A DNA stretch of 37,057 nucleotides from Planctomycetota bacterium (GTDB lineage Bacteria; Planctomycetota; Phycisphaerae; Phycisphaerales; SM1A02): positions 1 to 37,057 of the forward strand of contig JADFOJ010000028.1 of the NCBI GenBank assembly GCA_022562915.1, given 5' to 3'. The number at the start of each line of letters is the position of its first letter. The stretch's first letter is position 1. Under the pieces are notes generated by a model. The model was given only the letters and a program-made list of their open reading frames with translations. It had not been told where the DNA came from and did not search any database. The translations under genes were made by a program, and so were the position numbers. Shown here piece by piece: positions 1-7,003 of this stretch.

Positions 1-236
1 GCCTGCACGCCAGGCCGGCCACTCTGTTCGCGCAGACCGCGGCCGGCGCCGAGGCTGAAATCAAGGTGCGTCGATGCGACTTCGGCGATGCGGTGGACGC
101 CAAGTCCATCATGCAGATGATGATGCTGGCCGCGACCATGGGAACCGAGATCGAGATCTCCGCACAGGGCAGCGATGCCGGGAAGATCGTGGACACGCTC
201 GTGAATCTCGTCAAGAGCGGTTTCAGAGAAGATTAG
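1..236 (+). CDS. Phosphocarrier protein HPr, C-terminal part (5' end outside window)
   Basis: Codons from base 3 read LHARPATLFAQTAAG, preceded by a split glycine codon, which is the HPr active-site loop GLHARPA; the histidine at bases 6-8 would be the residue phosphorylated by enzyme I. The rest reads through SIMQMMMLAATMGTEIEIS, the second conserved HPr region around the regulatory serine (here the S of AKSIM), and ends in KSGFRED with TAG at 234-236. About 78 codons are present, so only some 10-15 N-terminal residues are missing. HPr passes phosphate from enzyme I to PTS EIIA proteins or, in bacteria without sugar permeases, serves regulatory circuits. No partner PTS gene is in the window, so which role applies here cannot be seen. 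Called as HPr family; ptsH versus a paralogue such as NPr is undecided. Confidence 0.9.
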   Translation, partial: LHARPATLFAQTAAGAEAEIKVRRCDFGDAVDAKSIMQMMMLAATMGTEIEISAQGSDAGKIVDTLVNLVKSGFRED

Positions 237-254
237 TCCCGATTATTTCGTTCT

Positions 255-340
255 CTCGTCCCCCCTCCGTCGCTCCCTCTCTTCCCCCTCCGTCTCTTCC
301 CCCTCCGTCGCTTCGTCGCTCCGTCGCTCCGTCGCTTCTT
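255..340. repeat. Polypyrimidine tract with short tandem repeats
   Basis: Between the convergent stops of the HPr gene and gpsA lies an almost pure C/T tract on the plus strand. It contains two adjacent 15-base units (279-293 and 294-308, each CTCTTCCCCCTCCGT), followed by several copies of CCGTCGCT or TCGTCGCT up to about 337. The minus strand is correspondingly purine rich. No hairpin is evident, so it is not a standard terminator. Such tracts can vary in copy number by slippage. Confidence 0.85.
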
Positions 341-347
341 TACGAAC

Positions 348-1364
348 TCATCCAATCCTCTCCGCCTTGGCATGGCGGCTCATCAGGATCCCGATGGCCT
401 CCCGCGGCGAGAGGCTCCCGAAGAGAATCTCGTGCACGGCCACTGTGATCGGCATGTCCACGTTCCGGTCCGCGGCAATCCTGACCACCGACCGCGTCGT
501 CGCCACGCCCTCGACGACCGAGTTCATCGAGGCCAGGATCGAGTCCAGCGACTCACCGCGGCCGAGCCGTTCGCCACAGGTGCGGTTGCGGCCCTCCGGG
601 CAGAAGCACGTGGTCGCGAGATCGCCGACGCCCGCCACGCCGAAGAACGTGTCGACGCGCGCCCCCATCGCCGCGCCGAGCCGGGCGATCTCCGCCAGGC
701 CCCTGCACAGCAGCGCGCTCTTGGCGTTGTAGCCGGCGTCGAGCCCGTCGATCATTCCGGCCGCCAACGCGATCACGTTCTTGGTCGCTCCCGCGATCTC
801 CACGCCGACGAGATCGTCGAGCCGGTAGATCCGCATCCACGGCGTGCTGAACAGGTCCTGCACCCTGGCCGCGGTCGAGATATCGTCTGCTGCGGCCACC
901 ATCGTCGCCGGCAACCTCCGGGCGAGTTCCGCGGCGATCGTCGGCCCGCTCAACGCGCACATCGGCCGCCGTGGACCCGACGGATCGTCGCCGATGGCGT
1001 CGGCGATCACCTGGGTGGGGCGCAGCAGAGTCCCGTTCTCGACCCCCTTGGAGACGCTCACGACCGGGACGCCCGGCGGCGGCGCACCCAGCCGCTGCCA
1101 GGTCGACCGGATGAATTGCGTGGGAACGCAATTCACGACAATCGTCGCGTCGGACAGGATCCGGCCGTCGTCGGCCGTGACCTCGACGCCGTCCGGCAGC
1201 ACGAAATCGGGCAGCCGGTGCGGCGAACGCCGCGTCGAGGCCAGATCAGCCATTGCCTGGTCATTTCGTCCCCACAGGCGGCACGGCAGCCCACGCTCGG
1301 CCGCCAGGGCCGCCAGCACCAGCCCCATCTGGCCGTCACCCACGATCGCCACCCGCTCACTCAC
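348..1364 (-). CDS. gpsA: Glycerol-3-phosphate dehydrogenase [NAD(P)+]
   Basis: The 338-residue product has the usual GpsA length. It reduces dihydroxyacetone phosphate to sn-glycerol 3-phosphate for phospholipid synthesis in the cytosol. The N-terminal Rossmann loop is VGDGQMG (residues 8-14), an Asp variant of GxGxxG. SVSKG places a catalytic lysine at about 106, and GATKNVIAL places the second conserved lysine at about 185, followed by the GpsA region FGVAGVGDLATTC. The start is GTG at 1364: an in-frame TGA lies directly before it and GGGAGG sits eight bases upstream on the minus strand, so both the RBS and the stop fix it. It is divergent from the metal ATPase. It may support membrane lipid supply together with the plsC found at 31041, though the two are not linked here. 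Confidence 0.95.
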   Translation of the reverse strand: MSERVAIVGDGQMGLVLAALAAERGLPCRLWGRNDQAMADLASTRRSPHRLPDFVLPDGVEVTADDGRILSDATIVVNCVPTQFIRSTWQRLGAPPPGVPVVSVSKGVENGTLLRPTQVIADAIGDDPSGPRRPMCALSGPTIAAELARRLPATMVAAADDISTAARVQDLFSTPWMRIYRLDDLVGVEIAGATKNVIALAAGMIDGLDAGYNAKSALLCRGLAEIARLGAAMGARVDTFFGVAGVGDLATTCFCPEGRNRTCGERLGRGESLDSILASMNSVVEGVATTRSVVRIAADRNVDMPITVAVHEILFGSLSPREAIGILMSRHAKAERIG

Positions 1365-1416
1365 TCACATGGCCTCCCTGGTCCGACGAAAGCAGAACCT
1401 GCCCCGCCGGGCCTGC

Positions 1417-1432
1417 GTACCGCTCACGGTAC
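1417..1432. promoter_or_regulatory. Perfect inverted repeat in divergent gpsA / metal ATPase intergenic region
   Basis: GTACCG-CTCA-CGGTAC is a perfect 6-4-6 dyad in the 157-base space between the divergent starts at 1364 and 1522. Its placement suits an operator for either gene, for example a metal-responsive regulator of the ATPase. No regulator gene is adjacent, and the six-base arms are short, so this is a weak assignment. Confidence 0.3.
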
Positions 1433-1521
1433 CCTATGGGGGCCGCGCCCGCGGGGTGCGCCCATCTGCCCCCCCAAGACACGCATGGTCCGGGCGGTCG
1501 AGGCCGCCCAGGGAGCCACCC

Positions 1522-3552
1522 ATGTCCGAACTGACCGTCGCCGGTGCACCTGAAAAGGATCTCCGTTTGCGCGATGCGTCCGCGCACGGAGCCGAGCGCC
1601 TCGAACGGCGACTGACCGTAGCGATGGCCGGCGGCGTGCTGCTGGCCGTCTCGTGGATCGCCCGGATGTTCGATGCCCACTCGCAGATCGCGCAGATCCC
1701 GGCCGCGCTGGGCGCGGTGATCCTGGTGATCCCCCTCTTGAGCGGGTCGTGGAAGGAGATCACGCGGGGCCGGCCGTCCAGCGACTCGCTGGCGTCGCTG
1801 GCCGTGCTCGCGGCGATCGCGACGGCGAACTACCTGGCCGCGGGATTTCTCGCGCTGTTTCTCTGGACGGCCAACCTCGTGCTGAGCCGGACGGCCTGGG
1901 GCGCGCAGCGCGCCATTCGCGATCTCATCGACCTCACGCCGGACACCGCCCGCCTGATCGATGAAGAGGGAGAACGCCAGGTCCCGCTCTCGAAGATCCG
2001 GGTCGGCCAGACCGTTCGTGTACGCCCCGGTGAGAACCTTCCCGTCGACGGTCGGATCGTCGCGGGTTCCAGCGACATCAACCAGGCGTCGCTCACCGGC
2101 GAGGCGGTTCCCATCGAGGCCGCCGAGGGCCGCGACGTCTATGCCGGAACGACCAACCTCACCGGCCAGATCGACATCGAGGTCACCGCCATCGCCGGCG
2201 ACACGACCATCGGCAAGGTCGAGAAACTGATTCGAGAGGCGGAGTCCGCCAAGACGGAGCGCCAGGAGCTCATCGAACAGCTCGGTTCGTACTACGTGCC
2301 GGTGGTGCTCATGGTCGCCGGACTCGTCTGGTTCTTCACGGCCAAGAACGATGCCATCAAGGGTGAAGCCGCGATCCGGGCGATCACGGTCCTGGTCGTG
2401 ACGTGCCCCGGAGCGTTGCTCATCAGCCACCCCACCGCGATGGTTGCCGCGTTCGCCGCCGCCGCCCGCCTGGGCATCATGATCAAGAAAACGGGCACCC
2501 TGGAGGCCGCGGCGTCGATCGACACCGTGGTGCTGGACAAGACCGGGACGCTCACGACGGGAAAATTCGCGGTCAGCCGCCTCGCGCCGGCCGAGGGGGT
2601 CGAGGGCGCGGCACTTCTCAAGGCCGCTGCCGACGGCGAGCAGCACTCGAACCACCCGCTGGCGAGATCCATCCTCGAGACGGCCGAGCAGGCCCGAATC
2701 CGACCCGGACAGGTCCAGGGGTTCCAGGAGATACGTGGTCGCGGCGTCATCGCCCAGAGCGACAACGGCGAGATCCACGTCGGCCGCGCCGACTGGATCG
2801 TCGAACTGAACCCGCTCGTGCAGACGGCCGTCGCCGAGGTCGAGCAGAAGATCGAGGGGATGTCCGGCGTCCACGTGATGCAGGGCGGTCATTACCTCGG
2901 TGCGGTCGGCCTGGAGGACAAGCTCCGCCGCAACGCCCCGGAGATGGTCAAGCAGATGCGCGACCTCGGCGTGCGGCGCGTGAGCATCTTCACGGGTGAC
3001 CGGCTCGCCGTGGCCAAGCGGGTCGGCCAGGCGGTCGGTGTGGATTCGATCGAGGCCGAATGCCTGCCGGAGGAGAAACAGCAGGAGTTGCAGTACCTGC
3101 TCCAGCGCGGCCACAGGGTGCTGGTCGTGGGCGATGGCATCAACGACGGCCCGATCCTCGCCGCCGCCGACGTGGGGGTGGCCATGGGGCTCTCCGGAAG
3201 CGACATCGCGACCAACACCGCCGGCGTGGCCCTCATGAACGACGACCTTCGGAACGTGCCCTTCCTCCTGCTGCTCGCGCACAAGACGCGCAACGTCATC
3301 GCCCAGAACATCGGCGCTTCGCTGCTCCTGGCGATCGTCGGGCTGGCGCTGGCGGCGACCGGCAACATCAACATCTGGGCGGCCCCGCTGATCTACGCCT
3401 TCGGGTACGTGATCGTGATCGCCAACAGCATGCGGCTGGTCCGCTTCGGCGAGGAATTCACCCAGCAGGAGATGGGACGGCTCCGCGTGGAAACCGGCCG
3501 GCCCGTCAAGCCCGTCCGGCACGCGTCAGCCGGCGGCCTCGCCGGGGCTTGA
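1522..3552 (+). CDS. P1B-type heavy-metal translocating ATPase with CPG motif
   Basis: The 676-residue membrane pump couples ATP hydrolysis to transport of a metal ion across the inner membrane. Seen in order: hydrophobic segments at about 35-120, the actuator TGEAVP at 192-197, the transmembrane motif TCPGALLISHP with C295-P296-G297, the phosphorylation site DKTGTLT with D339, an N-domain HP dipeptide (QHSNHPL), the hinge GDGINDGP at 537-544, and two C-terminal membrane spans. There is no N-terminal HMA metal-binding domain. The canonical CPC of Cu and Zn/Cd pumps is replaced by CPG, so substrate cannot be assigned from the motif. The start ATG at 1522 has GGGAG at 1511-1515; the frame is open far upstream, but that part is antisense to gpsA. 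The C-terminal tail after about residue 640 is basic and of no known fold. Confidence 0.93.
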   Translation: MSELTVAGAPEKDLRLRDASAHGAERLERRLTVAMAGGVLLAVSWIARMFDAHSQIAQIPAALGAVILVIPLLSGSWKEITRGRPSSDSLASLAVLAAIATANYLAAGFLALFLWTANLVLSRTAWGAQRAIRDLIDLTPDTARLIDEEGERQVPLSKIRVGQTVRVRPGENLPVDGRIVAGSSDINQASLTGEAVPIEAAEGRDVYAGTTNLTGQIDIEVTAIAGDTTIGKVEKLIREAESAKTERQELIEQLGSYYVPVVLMVAGLVWFFTAKNDAIKGEAAIRAITVLVVTCPGALLISHPTAMVAAFAAAARLGIMIKKTGTLEAAASIDTVVLDKTGTLTTGKFAVSRLAPAEGVEGAALLKAAADGEQHSNHPLARSILETAEQARIRPGQVQGFQEIRGRGVIAQSDNGEIHVGRADWIVELNPLVQTAVAEVEQKIEGMSGVHVMQGGHYLGAVGLEDKLRRNAPEMVKQMRDLGVRRVSIFTGDRLAVAKRVGQAVGVDSIEAECLPEEKQQELQYLLQRGHRVLVVGDGINDGPILAAADVGVAMGLSGSDIATNTAGVALMNDDLRNVPFLLLLAHKTRNVIAQNIGASLLLAIVGLALAATGNINIWAAPLIYAFGYVIVIANSMRLVRFGEEFTQQEMGRLRVETGRPVKPVRHASAGGLAGA

Positions 3553-3637
3553 AGATTCGTTCCTGCCCGCCGGTTCTGAAATACCGCCGCGGCAGTCCGT
3601 AATAGGATAGTGACGGTCCTGAACGAGGAGTCGAATC

Positions 3638-3910
3638 ATGGACATGCTGGCCTGCAGTGACTTCGCCGTGTTCGCTGACACCCCCAATTTCATCGCCCTG
3701 GTCGCGATCACACTGGGATGTAGCGTCGGCGTTGTCGCCATCATCGGCGGCACCATCGGCGGCATCATGAGAACCCGGGCGAAGGAAACGACCAAGCGCG
3801 AGCTGGCCGCCTACGTGGCCGAGGGCACGCTCGATCCGGACAAGGCGATTGCGATGCTCAACGCCGGCATGAAGAAGTGGGAAACGCCCGACCTCGGCCG
3901 GCACGGCTGA
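3638..3910 (+). CDS. Small single-span membrane protein of unknown function
   Basis: This 90-residue protein has one strong hydrophobic segment (about residues 18-45, rich in Gly, Ile and Val, reading FIALVAITLGCSVGVVAII) followed by a basic stretch RTRAKETTKRELAAYV and a short helical tail with the pattern EGTLDPDKAIAMLNAG. That tail resembles in style the short SHOCT-like or PspC-type cytoplasmic tails, but I do not recognise the family. The start is well supported: GAGGAG at 3625-3630 and a seven-base spacer. The same RBS-to-start stretch, GGAGTCGARTCATG, recurs at the methyltransferase gene at 23747. The stop codon lies inside a strong hairpin. It follows the metal ATPase on the same strand after 85 bases and could be co-transcribed. 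Confidence 0.75.
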   Translation: MDMLACSDFAVFADTPNFIALVAITLGCSVGVVAIIGGTIGGIMRTRAKETTKRELAAYVAEGTLDPDKAIAMLNAGMKKWETPDLGRHG

Positions 3911-3941
3911 ATGACCGTGCACGACTGTGCACGGTCATTCA
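3908..3941. terminator. Perfect 15-bp hairpin between convergent genes
   Basis: TGAATGACCGTGCAC (3908-3922), a GACT loop and GTGCACGGTCATTCA (3927-3941) form a perfect 15-bp stem. It begins with the stop codon of the small membrane protein. A second stem, GAGCAGG (3942-3948) with CCTGCTC (3958-3964), follows at once. No long T tract follows on either strand, so termination would be of the hairpin-only or bidirectional kind, separating the plus-strand gene from the convergent aldolase gene. Confidence 0.65.
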
Positions 3942-4000
3942 GAGCAGGCGAGCAGCCCCTGCTCGACTGCGGTCTACTGCTCTACTGCTCTGATTCACCG

Positions 4001-5029
4001 TCACGCCGCGCCGACGAGTTCTTTCTCCATGGCAGCCGAGTACGTCCCGTGCCGGGCGGCACCGTTGAGCCGTGCCCGATGGTGCAGCGCGTCCTGTGCC
4101 CTCTTGATGTTGGCTGTCCTGCCGGCCCACGCTTTCAGCGGCGCCTCCTGGAGGGCACGACCATAGGAGAAGCTCACCTGCCACGGATGGGGCCGGCCAC
4201 TCGCATTCATGCTGTTCAGGTGCGCCGTCGCCACCTCGTTGGGCTGACCGCCTGAGAGGAACACGATCCCCGGCACCGCCGCGGGCACGGCACGCCGCAG
4301 GCAACGGACGGTCTGCAGAGCCACGGTCTCGACGTCGGCCTGGCGCGGGCACTCCTTGCCCGACAGCACCATGCTGGGCTTCAGGATCATCTGCTCCAGG
4401 ACGACCCGCTGCCGGCTCAAGGCCGCGAAGACGCTGCACAGCGCGGTCTCACTGACCTCGAAGCACCGCTCGATCGTGTGGGTTCCGTCCATGAGAACCT
4501 CCGGCTCGACGATCGGGACCAGCCCGGCCTCCTGGCTCAACGCGGCAAAACGCGCCAGCGCCTCGGCGTTGGCGTCGATGCAGTACCGGCTGGGCAGCCC
4601 GTCGCCGATGACGATCACGGCCCGCCACTTCGTGAACCGGGCCCCGAGCGTGACATACTCGGCGAGCCGCTCGCGAAGGCCGTCCAGCCCCTCGGTGACC
4701 TTCTCGCCCGGCGAGCCCGCCAGCGGCTTGGCGCCGGCGTCCACCTTGATCCCGGCAACGATGCCGTTTCGGTCGAGAACCTCGACCAGCGGTGTGCCGT
4801 CGGCGGCCTGCTGGCGGATGGTCTCGTCGAACAGGATCACGCCGCTGATGAACTCGCCGAGGCCGGGCGTCGTGAACAGCAGCTCGCGGTACGCGCGGCG
4901 GTTCGCCTCCGTGGAGTCGACGCCGATCGAGTCGAATCGTTTCTTGATCGTCGGCGCGCTCTCATCGGCGGCGAGGATGCCCTTGCCCTCGGCGACCAGC
5001 GCCCGGGCGACGGTGTTCAAATCCGACAT
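4001..5029 (-). CDS. Class I fructose-bisphosphate aldolase
   Basis: The 342-residue Schiff-base aldolase cleaves fructose 1,6-bisphosphate to dihydroxyacetone phosphate and glyceraldehyde 3-phosphate in the cytosol. The early signature GILAADES is at about 17-24. KWRAV carries K124 (equivalent to K146 of rabbit muscle aldolase), VPIVEPEVL carries E165 and E167, and EQMILKPSMV carries the Schiff-base lysine K207. LSGGQ follows at about 239, and a C-terminal Tyr lies 13 residues from the end, as in animal-type class I enzymes. The ATG at 5029 is chosen over an in-frame start 12 codons upstream because AAGGAG lies at the right distance before it. It is convergent with the small membrane protein. 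Its stop is 36 bases beyond the hairpins at 3908-3964. Confidence 0.95.
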   Translation of the reverse strand: MSDLNTVARALVAEGKGILAADESAPTIKKRFDSIGVDSTEANRRAYRELLFTTPGLGEFISGVILFDETIRQQAADGTPLVEVLDRNGIVAGIKVDAGAKPLAGSPGEKVTEGLDGLRERLAEYVTLGARFTKWRAVIVIGDGLPSRYCIDANAEALARFAALSQEAGLVPIVEPEVLMDGTHTIERCFEVSETALCSVFAALSRQRVVLEQMILKPSMVLSGKECPRQADVETVALQTVRCLRRAVPAAVPGIVFLSGGQPNEVATAHLNSMNASGRPHPWQVSFSYGRALQEAPLKAWAGRTANIKRAQDALHHRARLNGAARHGTYSAAMEKELVGAA

Positions 5030-5061
5030 GGGCTCACACTCCTTCGTTGTGATCGTGTTTC

Positions 5062-6651
5062 TCAATACCCGACCGCCTGGCCGTCGCGCCTGGAGTCACT
5101 GGCCCCGAAGTACCCGTCCTGCAGGCGATAAATCGCCTGGCCGCCGCCGTGCGCGACGGTGCGGGCGCCGGCGACGGTGACCTCGTGGCCCATCCGTTGC
5201 AGCTCTGTATAGACGCCGGCATCGAATCCGGGCTCGATCGACAGCGCGAGCCCGCCATCGACGCGCCATCGCGGGGCGTCCAGGGCAGCCTGGGGATTCT
5301 GACGGTAGTCGGCGATCCTGATGACGATCTGGGCGTGCCCCTGCGGCTGCATGAAACCGCCCATGACCCCGAAGGACATGATCGGCTCACCGTTGCGGGT
5401 CACGAAGCCGGGAATGATTGTGTGATACGGTCGCTTGGCCGGGCCCACCTGGTTGGGATGCCCCGGCTCCAGCGAGAAGCAGCATCCGCGGTTCTGCAGC
5501 GCGATACCCGTCTCCGGGATCACGATGCCGGAGCCGAACCCGGTGTAGTTGGACTGGATGTACGAGACCATGTTGCCCTCGGCGTCCGCCGCGGTGAGAT
5601 AGATTGTCCCGCCGGGCCGCGGGGTGCCGTAGTCCGGATCGCGGGCGCGGTCGGGATCGATCAACGTCGCTCGCTGCGCGAGGTAGCCGGGATCCAGCAA
5701 CGCCTCGACGGAGACGTCCATCCACGCCGGGTCGGCGATGTACCGGTGGCCGTCGGCAAAGGCGAGCTTCATCGCCTCGACCTGGAGGTGAATGCTTCGG
5801 GCCGAATCCACAGGCTGCTCGGCAAGATCGAGGTTCCTGAGTATCCCGAGCATGAGCAGCGCCGCGAGCCCCTGGCCGTTTGGGGGGATCTCGTGCAACG
5901 TCCAGCCGCGGTAGTCGATCGAGATCGGGCGGACCCACTCGGCCTCGTGCTCGGCGAGGTCGCGGCGCGTGAGCAGGCCGCCGGTCGCTTCGGCGTGGTC
6001 CGCGATCGCGCCGGCGAGCTCACCGTGATAGAACGCGTCCGTGTTGCTCTCGGCGATCGCCCGCAGCGTGGCGGCGTGAACGGGGCTGGCGAACCGTTCG
6101 CCGGCGGCCGGTGCGCGGCCTCCGGGGCAGAACGTCTTCTGGTACGACTCGAAGTCGCGGTAGCGTGTCGCGCCCAGGGCCCAGTAATGGGCGGTCTGCG
6201 GGGCCACCAGGAACCCCTCGGTCGCGTACGTGATCGCCGGCTCGAAGAGCGTCTCGAACGGAAGCGACCCGAAGCGCTTCGACAGCTCGAGCCATCCCGA
6301 CACGGCCCCAGGCACGGTGACCCCGTCCCACCCGAGAAACTCGATTGCCTTCTTGCCCGCGAAGCGCTGCGGTGAAAGCGCCTGCGGCGAGCGACCGGAG
6401 GCGTTGAGGCCGTGCAGGCCGCCGCCGGCCCACACCAGCGCGAAGCAGTCCGATCCGATGCCGTTGCTCGTCGGCTCGATGACGGTCAGCGCAATGGCGG
6501 TCGCGACGGCCGCGTCGGCGGCGTTGCCGCCGGCACGGAGCATCTGCAAGCCCGCCTGGGCGGCCAGCGGCTGCGAGGTCGCCACGATGTTGCGGGCGAG
6601 CACCGGCATCCGCTGCGAGGGGTATGGGAAGAGCCACTCGAAATCGGCCAT
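5062..6651 (-). CDS. Gamma-glutamyltransferase family protein (cytosolic, YwrD-like)
   Basis: The 529-residue Ntn-hydrolase would self-cleave before T339 in PRPGGTIYLTAAD, giving a large and a small subunit. RPYHTIIPGF, GVMGGFMQPQGH and the LDAPRW segment are typical of the family. These enzymes hydrolyse or transfer the gamma-glutamyl group of glutathione and related compounds. No signal peptide precedes MADFEWLFPYPSQRMPV, and the length (about 525-530) matches cytoplasmic YwrD-type members rather than secreted Ggt, so an intracellular role is inferred. The ATG at 6651 is preceded by no RBS but by TACAGT six bases upstream; the frame remains open to 6855, but that stretch encodes the terminator hairpin at 6690. 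The gene is followed after 32 bases by the aldolase start. Confidence 0.9.
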   Translation of the reverse strand: MADFEWLFPYPSQRMPVLARNIVATSQPLAAQAGLQMLRAGGNAADAAVATAIALTVIEPTSNGIGSDCFALVWAGGGLHGLNASGRSPQALSPQRFAGKKAIEFLGWDGVTVPGAVSGWLELSKRFGSLPFETLFEPAITYATEGFLVAPQTAHYWALGATRYRDFESYQKTFCPGGRAPAAGERFASPVHAATLRAIAESNTDAFYHGELAGAIADHAEATGGLLTRRDLAEHEAEWVRPISIDYRGWTLHEIPPNGQGLAALLMLGILRNLDLAEQPVDSARSIHLQVEAMKLAFADGHRYIADPAWMDVSVEALLDPGYLAQRATLIDPDRARDPDYGTPRPGGTIYLTAADAEGNMVSYIQSNYTGFGSGIVIPETGIALQNRGCCFSLEPGHPNQVGPAKRPYHTIIPGFVTRNGEPIMSFGVMGGFMQPQGHAQIVIRIADYRQNPQAALDAPRWRVDGGLALSIEPGFDAGVYTELQRMGHEVTVAGARTVAHGGGQAIYRLQDGYFGASDSRRDGQAVGY

Positions 6652-6657
6652 CACGGC

Positions 6658-6663
6658 ACTGTA
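6658..6663 (-). promoter_or_regulatory. Putative -10 element for a leaderless ggt-family mRNA
   Basis: On the minus strand TACAGT ends six bases before the ATG at 6651, so initiation about seven bases downstream would fall on the start codon. It lies just after the upstream terminator. No -35 match is seen at the right distance. The same layout recurs before several other genes in this window. Confidence 0.5.
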
Positions 6664-6689
6664 GCTCACTGCCGGCTTGCCGGGAGCCG

Positions 6690-6716
6690 AAAAAGAGCCC
6701 CCGCCGAAGCGGGGGT
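6690..6716 (-). terminator. Rho-independent terminator (minus strand)
   Basis: On the minus strand a CCCCCGC stem, TTCG tetraloop and GCGGGGG arm (698-715 of the 6 kb block) are followed by CTC and five T residues. It ends transcription arriving from mnmA or from the structured region between 6720 and 7003, about 40 bases before the next gene's start. Confidence 0.88.
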
Positions 6717-7003
6717 CTCCTCTGGCCGTAGCGCACCTGTGACCTGGTCGCAGCCATTGCCGGAGCATCGTTCCGCGAGTGACGCTGCCGGCACGGCCGC
6801 ACGGCATCCGGCGCACAGGTGGGACTTCGCCGGACACCGGGAATGCCGGGACCATTCACCCGCCGCCGGTCGCCATCGACCGAAATTCAACCTTCCATGG
6901 AGCCGCGACGGGACCGGAGCGATCCCGGCAGTACCAGGCCGTCAAGCCCGACGGCCGAACGGCGGTGAGCCTAGCCGATGCCGTGGAGCACGCAAGCACT
7001 CTT
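6717..7003 (-). ncRNA. Candidate structured RNA or long 3' UTR between mnmA and the ggt-like gene
   Basis: No convincing gene lies in these 287 bases. On the minus strand there are nested complementary segments: GGCAT (6843-6847 end) with ATGCC (6803-6807), CCGGCG with CGCCGG (6828-6833 and 6808-6813), and CACCTGTG in the loop of that hairpin (6814-6821) with CACAGGTG at 6734-6741, which together could make a pseudoknot. A strong terminator follows at 6690. I found no cobalamin B12 box, RNase P, tmRNA or SRP signature. It may be a stand-alone RNA, an mnmA 3' UTR, or chance structure in GC-rich DNA. Confidence 0.3.

Noticed and set aside
1357..3522. 721-codon minus-strand frame opposite the metal ATPase
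   Set aside because: The plus strand encodes a complete P-type ATPase; the antisense frame is low-complexity Asp/Arg/His-rich.
6734..6850. Possible cobalamin riboswitch before the ggt-like gene
   Set aside because: CCGGTG...CCGGCG...GTCCC loosely resembles part of that element, but no B12 box is present and the gene downstream is not cobalamin related. A terminator and a separate -10 box also lie in between.
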